This document shows positions 58,783 through 64,000 of a stretch of DNA of 64,000 nt, one piece after another. Within the stretch, counting starts at the first letter, position 1. Every line of letters begins with the position of its first letter. Where the stretch lies: positions 1,364,001-1,428,000 of the forward strand of contig JARKIF010000011.1 in NCBI GenBank assembly GCA_029378245.1, given 5' to 3'. The notes below the pieces were generated by a model. The model worked only from the letters and a program-made list of their open reading frames with translations, made no database searches and was not told the origin of the DNA. The position numbers and the translations under genes were made by a program. This DNA comes from Roridomyces roridus (lineage: Eukaryota > Basidiomycota > Agaricomycetes > Agaricales > Mycenaceae).

Positions 58783-59434
58783 TCACTCATGCTTGACCGG
58801 GGAACCTCTCGGAGGTATTGCGGCATAGCGCTCATTGGGTCTGGTCTTGCGGATGAGGAAAGGGAAGCGCTCGATCTGAAACAAGTCGAAGAATGTGGTC
58901 TTAGCATCGGTAGTTCGCGCCTGCGTCCGCAAGGCGACTGAAATAGCCTAAAAAGGACACATGAACCGCCCTTGCAAGGCAAGGCAACTTGGGAAGTACC
59001 CACCTCGCTAAAACCACTCTGAGCGTCGTTCCCCATCACCGCAGATCTCATTCGCAGCTCTGTCCCCTTCCGGAGCCTCTCCACCACCTTCCCGTTATCT
59101 CCTAACTGAATCTTGGTCCCGACGAGGATTCAGGACGTCCAGACAGTGGCCATGGTGCGTGATCTCAGGGAGCCAGCAGTGCGTCCGGAATTTGGCGAGG
59201 GAGGTGAGGGAGGTGACGTCGAAGCACACGAAGAGGACGTGCGCGGAGGCGGAGGCGAGGGTAGTCTTCCCGCCGGCGTACTTCAGTATCTTGGCCAGGC
59301 CTTTCAAGGTCGCCCAGTTTGAAGTTTTCCATGTCGATTGGAGGAAGTCGGAAGTTAGAGATCCACCTTCTGCCGGGCAGAAGAGAGATGGAGCGCCGGT
59401 GTAAAGAAGGTAGCAGGGTCAGCCAGAGGGACAC
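58783..59434 (-). pseudogene. Rho-family GTPase pseudogene
   Basis: Read on the minus strand: HVLFVCFDVTSLTSLAKFRT then LPEITHHGHC (near 59170-59270), ILVGTKIQLGDNGKVVERLR (near 59090-59140, one base out of frame with the preceding part), MRSAVMGNDAQSGFSE, a 57-nt intron with GTGGGT...TTAG borders, then AISVALRTQARTTDAKTTFF and a tail ending GSPVKHE at 58783. The order matches Rho GTPases (FVCF-V-S strand, WLPEI-HH, VGTK nucleotide-base loop). The first part, with the P-loop and WDTAGQ, is not recognisable. The frame break and missing GTP-binding loops indicate a pseudogene. Confidence 0.55.
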
Positions 59435-59689
59435 GCTTAGACCAGGCTAGCTAAGACAACCCCAAAAAACCCGCCGATCGAGTGCTCCATTTGATTCTTC
59501 GGTATCATGGAGAGTATGAGTCAAAATTCCGGTAGTTGCACAGAGGAGTAGGCAGTGTGTTGGGTGGGAGCGAGTTGGGAGTCAAGAGCGAGTCATGGCC
59601 ACGTAAGCAGATCAGATCGATATCTCAAGACCGGCATCCAGATTGATCATTGATCGATTTGATGATCAGCCCCGGCATCAATCACTCAA

Positions 59690-60890
59690 TCAAATAAAGA
59701 TGGATGTGAACACTTCGAATTGAAAGATGCCGCATGCCAGCAATTACACAAGTAGCATTATCAGTATACACTCGGTTATATATTCTCTGCGTCAAAAATG
59801 CGGCCAACGCTCGACCTCCTGCGGTGCCGAAACCGGCATCTCTATTGATCACTCCCGAGTCCATAATCGGGCCCGGAATCAGGTGCTCAAGCCGAAGAAT
59901 ATTGATCTTGTCGTGGTCCCTTGTCGTCGGACTTGGTACCAAGGCTGTTGAAGTGCACAAAAGTTCCTGGGCATTGTGTGACGATGTATTTGGAAGGGAA
60001 GGAGGGGAACGTACGGTGAGCTCGTGGACTTTGCCGGCGCTTCCGTGCAGCTTCACGCGAGTCGAGGCTGTATTCAAGTCTGAGCTCAGTTTTCTCAAGG
60101 CGGATGAAAAGTTCAATTCACCGTGTTACTTGGCTAGCAGCGCGTTGGAGAAGACTGAAGGATGGTCAGCACCCCCGAGTTCAACAGGAAGCGACGATAC
60201 CCACTCTTTTTTGTACAATTGTCTGGACGGGTAGGATGCTTGGGTGTTGGGAGCATGGTTGAGCGGGTAGCACGTACAGGTCTTTTGTTCATAGTGACGA
60301 ACTGAAATGAATGAATCCTCGGCGAGTTGAGACACATCCATGGACGCTCATGCAGATCAGCATGACGATTGTCGCAAATCTTTAGACCGCTAGGTTGGCG
60401 AGGGGGGCGTTGTCAGTGACAAGGAAACTTCGGCCAGACATATGCAGAAGAGTGGGACTCGAGGAAAAAAAACTGGGTCAGTTACTTGGCGTGGCTGAGA
60501 TGAACCAACGACGTACGGGTGATCACCGTCCCGCCATCGTTATGCTCAATATACTGGGCGTCGAAGATGCAGTCCTTTTGATCAAGCTCCACAAGCCACT
60601 GTTCGGAGCCTCGCTGGGGTTCTCTTTGGTCTGATAACGTCGCAGACGTATGTGTACTACAAGACCTACCCGAACGGCTGGCGCTTCATCAAGGTATCTG
60701 GTCGGCTTGATGAAGCGCGAGTCGTTCGGGTAAGTCTTGTAATAGACACGCGTCTGCGACGTTATCAGACCAAAGAAAAATAGCCTAACCCTGTACCGAT
60801 CTCAATGGCGCCTGTGGATCCGCGTCAAGGAGGATTAGTACGGAGGAAATGGACATGACTGCAGAGCGATTGTGGAATCCACGCCAGTTC
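59690..60890 (-). pseudogene. DUF6534 copy 3, decayed
   Basis: Pieces in the order of the family gene, on the minus strand: the start-proximal GATTCCACAATCG near 60870 and GGCGCCATTGAGATCGGTAC near 60810; a helix-1 exon duplicated in inverted form (60622-60778); a block for CIFDAQYIEHNDGGTVI near 60540-60580; MTIVANL-like sequence near 60365; FSNALLA near 60150; and LDSREAARKRRQ-like sequence near 60040. No frame stays open through them. It is a tandem, same-strand relative of copy 2. Confidence 0.7.
60622..60778. repeat. Perfect-geometry palindrome inside DUF6534 copy 3
   Basis: Two 72-bp arms (60622-60693 and 60707-60778) are reverse complements with a few mismatches, around a 13-bp spacer. 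Each arm encodes the same helix of the family protein (GLITSQTYVYYKTYP in one orientation). Confidence 0.88.
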
Positions 60891-61890
60891 TTATACTAAT
60901 TTTGAACCGGGAAAAGGGAGTATCCTATCGGTACCCAGACTTCACCATTTACGGCTCGGGATGCCATGTGGAGAGAAGAAGTTGATATACTTTGGCGAGG
61001 TCCAATGAAAATGAAATGTAACTCAGTTGCGGTTCCAGAAGCCACGTGGAGAAGAAGTTCATTTTACGTGCTTGCCAAGGTCCATTCGACTATTATACTT
61101 TTGATACCCCTTGCTTGGTTTGAGTTGTGCATCCGAGTGCAAATTCTATTTGTCGATTAATTGCATGGCAGCATACACGCAACAGAATGAACGTCTAAAC
61201 CAGGAAAATGACAGAATCTTTGGTGTGTCGCGGCCGTCCAAGTACACATGTTTATCCCGACAAATTCAAAAGGTTGAATAGCAACTGCCATTCCGAGCAC
61301 AGACCCTGTTCTTCCTGACAAGTCGAACTTTGGCATCATCAAGCGGTTGCGATCGGTGAGGGAATTTTTTGTCCCACCATCGTCTCACGATACGTCATTC
61401 TTCCAAGTTCAGACGGGAGCCCTTGTATTATGAAACGGAAGATCATGGACTCCTTGAACGTCGCCAGGGATATCATGATGTTGTGGCGTAATGCGCATCC
61501 TGTGTCCGGTCTTTCTGTGTCCGGTCTTGCTGTGGATGTGGTCCGATACCTGGAATACTTAACTTTAGAGTCCCACGTGGGACTGGCAACAATCATAGGG
61601 ATCGAAGACAGGCACAACAAATGAGGGAATCAGACTTTTACGACCATGACAATTCTGGACTTGGGTCGTTTTGGTGTCGGTGGCACTAGACACCTTGCGA
61701 AAATATTAATGGAGTCTGGTGAGATAGTGCAGAGTATGAGCACGTACTACGTACTTCCCTTCAGTTGTCCGGCGCAAGGATCAATAGTTCCCACGGATCA
61801 TGAATGCGATTTACCGCAGAAGACCCGGCATCGAGGAGGATCCAATTGTACGGGAGGGCATAACCGGAGTTAGTTATCCATTCACTGTCT
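60891..61890. repeat. Upstream region of DUF6534 copy 3, triplicated
   Basis: Same-orientation homologue of 57300-58170. Shared blocks include CTTATACTAATTTTGAACCGG and CCCTTGTATTATGAAAC / GATCATGGACTCCTTGAACGTCGYYAGGGATAT in pieces. Confidence 0.6.
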
Positions 61891-62561
61891 GGATCTGTGC
61901 TCGAAATACTGGCGGTGCCGAGCATGGTTTGCGCACCAATGGAAGGGACACAGTTCCACCTATCAATTTGAATGGGAAGTCAACAACTGCAGTCTGCCCC
62001 TTGAAAAGACGATTCTGTGCAATACTCCAGACCCGGGTGCGCGTGGACGCGCGTCTGCTCACTATAAGTCCAGCAGGTGGTTTTCGGTTTGCAGTACTAA
62101 CCCGTTCGATTCGGGACCCGGTCTTGGCACATGATGAAGGCAACAGTTTTTTTTATTATTCTGCGCGATGCCCCAGATAAACGGTACTCGAGTTGGACGA
62201 GTTGAACTTATCTCATTCTAATCTGTGGCTACCCTTGGAGGAGCCCGCGCACAGAATGTGAGGATATCGATCCCGTTCGATTCGGGACTGGGCGATGGGT
62301 CCGAGCCGAGCTGCATTTTCCCCCACGATTCCCAGCGGTAGAAAAGACATGCAAAGAAGTCGACGTTCCGCGTCGCAAAAGACTTGGATGCAGACCGAAA
62401 AGTCCCGTGCGACTCGGGTCAGGTATACGTCGCCCTCGTGACAACCTCTTTCTTCCATCGAATCCATTGATATTGTGAGACCAACCACGAAGTAGTACAA
62501 ATGGTAAGTACATGTACAGGAAAGATTGCACGATCAGAACGACACACCCATTTGCAATTCC
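61891..62561. other. Intergenic region, no gene seen
   Basis: Short ORFs only. Downstream flank of the minus-strand gene ending at 62562. Confidence 0.4.
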
Positions 62562-63582
62562 TCATACTTCAACCTCTGTAAGCGCCGTCCTCACCTGCTC
62601 CTCGTTTTCGTCTTCATCGGATTCACCCTCCTCATCATCTTCATCTTCACTCTCCCAGCATTCCCTTTCCTCATCCCACCCGGGAACTTCGAACTCGTAC
62701 GCATCGGGCTCAAACAGCATCTCCGAGATTTTCTCGCCAAAGGCGTAGATACGATTCCGAGAGGGTTTTGGTCGGTATTCCGAAGCGGCGCGGATGAGAG
62801 AGGGGAGGCGTTTAGGTGTGGGTTTGCGATTGGATGGGCGCGCCATGGGTACGGCGTCGCGGGAAATAGACTTTGATTTTGACTTTGACTTGGAACTCGA
62901 CGCCGTGGGTGAGGGTGTAGGCAACGGCGTGGGGATTTGAGAAGCGACGGGACTGGGGTTGGCGGGGAAGGTATGTGTGAAGCTAAATGGGGCGCCGGTG
63001 ACGGGTGGCCTTGGCCAGGATGAGCCCATAGCCAAAGCTTCAAGTTGGGCGGCGCTGATGGGAGTGACGGGGGGTAGGCCTATGGCTAGAATGTAGTCAG
63101 CGTCGGCAAGGCAGTTTAGAGTGCTAAAAACGCGCCGGAAGACTGCGCACCTTGATTTGGAGGGAGGAACTTTTGACGCTTGAGTGGTGGTGGTGTGAGG
63201 TCTTCGACGTAGGTACGCCGTTGAGGAACGACTTGCGCTCTTGTAAGTTTGGATGCACCGAGAAATTGTTCAAAGACGCACCACTTTCCTCTGTTGCCAT
63301 CCTACCATTCCTCACATCCTGGAGCTGCTGCAACAAATCCCGCTCCCGTGTCCGCGCCAGAGCCCGGGTCGCCGATAGCTGCTCCTCCAGCTTCACACAC
63401 CCCGCACACTCGTCGCCGTTGGCAACCTGAGCTTCATGGAGAGCGGGCTGCGCAGCCCTGGGGTCCTCGAGGTCCGGTCCCCGTCGTTGGTCGTGCCCAA
63501 CAGCGCTTGAAAGCCTCTCGATGGCTAGTTGTGCCTTTGATAGCGCCTGTTGGGCCTTGAGCGCCGCCGTATAGGCGTCCAT
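62562..63582 (-). CDS. Coiled-coil protein with acidic C-terminus, unknown function
   Basis: The first part (from 63582) is MDAYTAALKAQQALSKAQLA ... GDECAGCVKLEEQLSATRAL ... ERDLLQQLQDVRNGR, a helical coiled coil, ending HSSVKSSSLQIK. The second part, open from about 63118 to 62562, reads TLNCLADADYILAIGLPPVT-PISAAQLEALAMG, a Pro/Ser/Lys-rich stretch (SKSKSKSKSISRDAVPMARP), a conserved-looking RPKPSRNRIYAFGEKISEML then FEPDAYEFEVPGW, and a Glu/Asp-rich tail (CWESEDEDDEEGESDEDENE). GTGCGC after LQIK is a good donor, but I could not match it to an acceptor in phase, so the junction is approximate. No domain recognised. Confidence 0.55.
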
Positions 63583-64000
63583 GTCTCAGCGTCGAGGAGG
63601 ACGTCGTCGAGATAAGGGCGGGTTACATAATCATTTTTGCCGAAGACGTCACAATGGCGCCGATGCTAGTGCACACGTGGTCATCACTCTCCTCCCACCA
63701 ACCCTCACCAACCCTCACCAACCACGGACTCGGACCGTCTAAGTAGCCCGACCTGCTCGCTGGCTGGCCTCCTCTCCGGTAAATCTCCGTGCATCCCCCC
63801 CATTCCTGACTGTAGCTTCTCCTCACAGCCGTCGCTGGCTGAACTCAAGCTGAACTCGACACTTGGCTGGCTTACATGGATATCCGTTCTACGACCAACC
63901 GCTGATACACGCGCCGGAATTTCATGCCTTGCTCACGGCTACTGCGCTTCAGATCACAGTCACGGGGGCTTGGCAGTATGCACTCAGCTCCCAATTCGAG
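63583..64000. other. Upstream flank, no gene seen
   Basis: The promoter region of the gene starting at 63582 (minus) and the window edge. A triple CCAACCCTCA tandem repeat occurs at about 63697-63722. Confidence 0.4.

Overview
This is a gene-dense but transposon-riddled stretch of a mushroom-forming basidiomycete (Agaricomycetes) nuclear genome. The signs are many very short introns (about 45-60 nt, GT-AG with one GC-AG), very short exons of 15-20 nt, and protein families typical of that class: F-box/LRR proteins, a HET-domain protein, a C2-TPR-CHAT protein, DUF6534-type membrane proteins, a DUF6532 protein and a Plavaka-type CACTA transposase. No bacterial, organellar or viral features were found. 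Gene models were spliced by eye, so intron borders are proposals. Where I could not join two exons in frame I say so.

Layout. 1-3.5 kb: three adjacent inverted-repeat elements, one holding a tRNA-like (SINE-like) segment. 3.5-6.4 kb: two divergent F-box genes. 6.7-10.9 kb: a HET-domain gene and a MYND zinc-finger gene. 11-13.2 kb: gene fragments, a MITE and an intron-containing tRNA-Asn followed by a 9-bp minisatellite. 13.7-20.3 kb: a disordered acidic protein, a GH128 beta-glucanase and a GH18 chitinase with six LysM domains. The last two are both secreted and act on fungal-type cell-wall polymers (beta-1,3-glucan and chitin). 20.8-31.5 kb: nested repeats (a 1.05-kb repeat split by a 4-kb insertion), a multi-exon gene of unknown function, a DUF6534 gene and a small secreted-protein gene. 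31.6-38.9 kb: a hAT-type MITE and a 6.3-kb Plavaka transposon carrying a transposase and a divergent DUF6532 gene; the transposase is itself broken by another hAT-type MITE. 41.7-43.8 kb: a decayed TPR/CCCH gene with a MITE in an intron. 44.1-46.1 kb: a secreted FAD-linked oxidoreductase. 46.9-52.1 kb: a C2-TPR-CHAT gene cut in two by a 908-bp foldback element. 53.0-54.5 kb: a MITE and a disordered protein gene. 55.7-61.9 kb: a second DUF6534 gene, a Rho-GTPase pseudogene and a third, decayed DUF6534 copy containing a palindrome. 62.6-63.6 kb: a coiled-coil/acidic protein gene.

Overall picture. The window mixes cell-wall remodelling enzymes (GH128, GH18-LysM, FAD oxidoreductase) with fast-evolving, self-recognition-like families (HET, CHAT-TPR, F-box). 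It also holds at least five insertions that can be read to the base: non-autonomous elements between exact 8-bp target duplications at 31636, 33636, 42179, 48688 and 53058. Three sit inside genes (a transposase, an intron, and the TPR-CHAT gene) and one lies just upstream of a start codon. The clearest unusual items are the TPR-CHAT gene split by a foldback element, the MITE whose target duplication sits against a 3' splice site, the Plavaka element with a divergent DUF6532 gene, and the LysM exon array.
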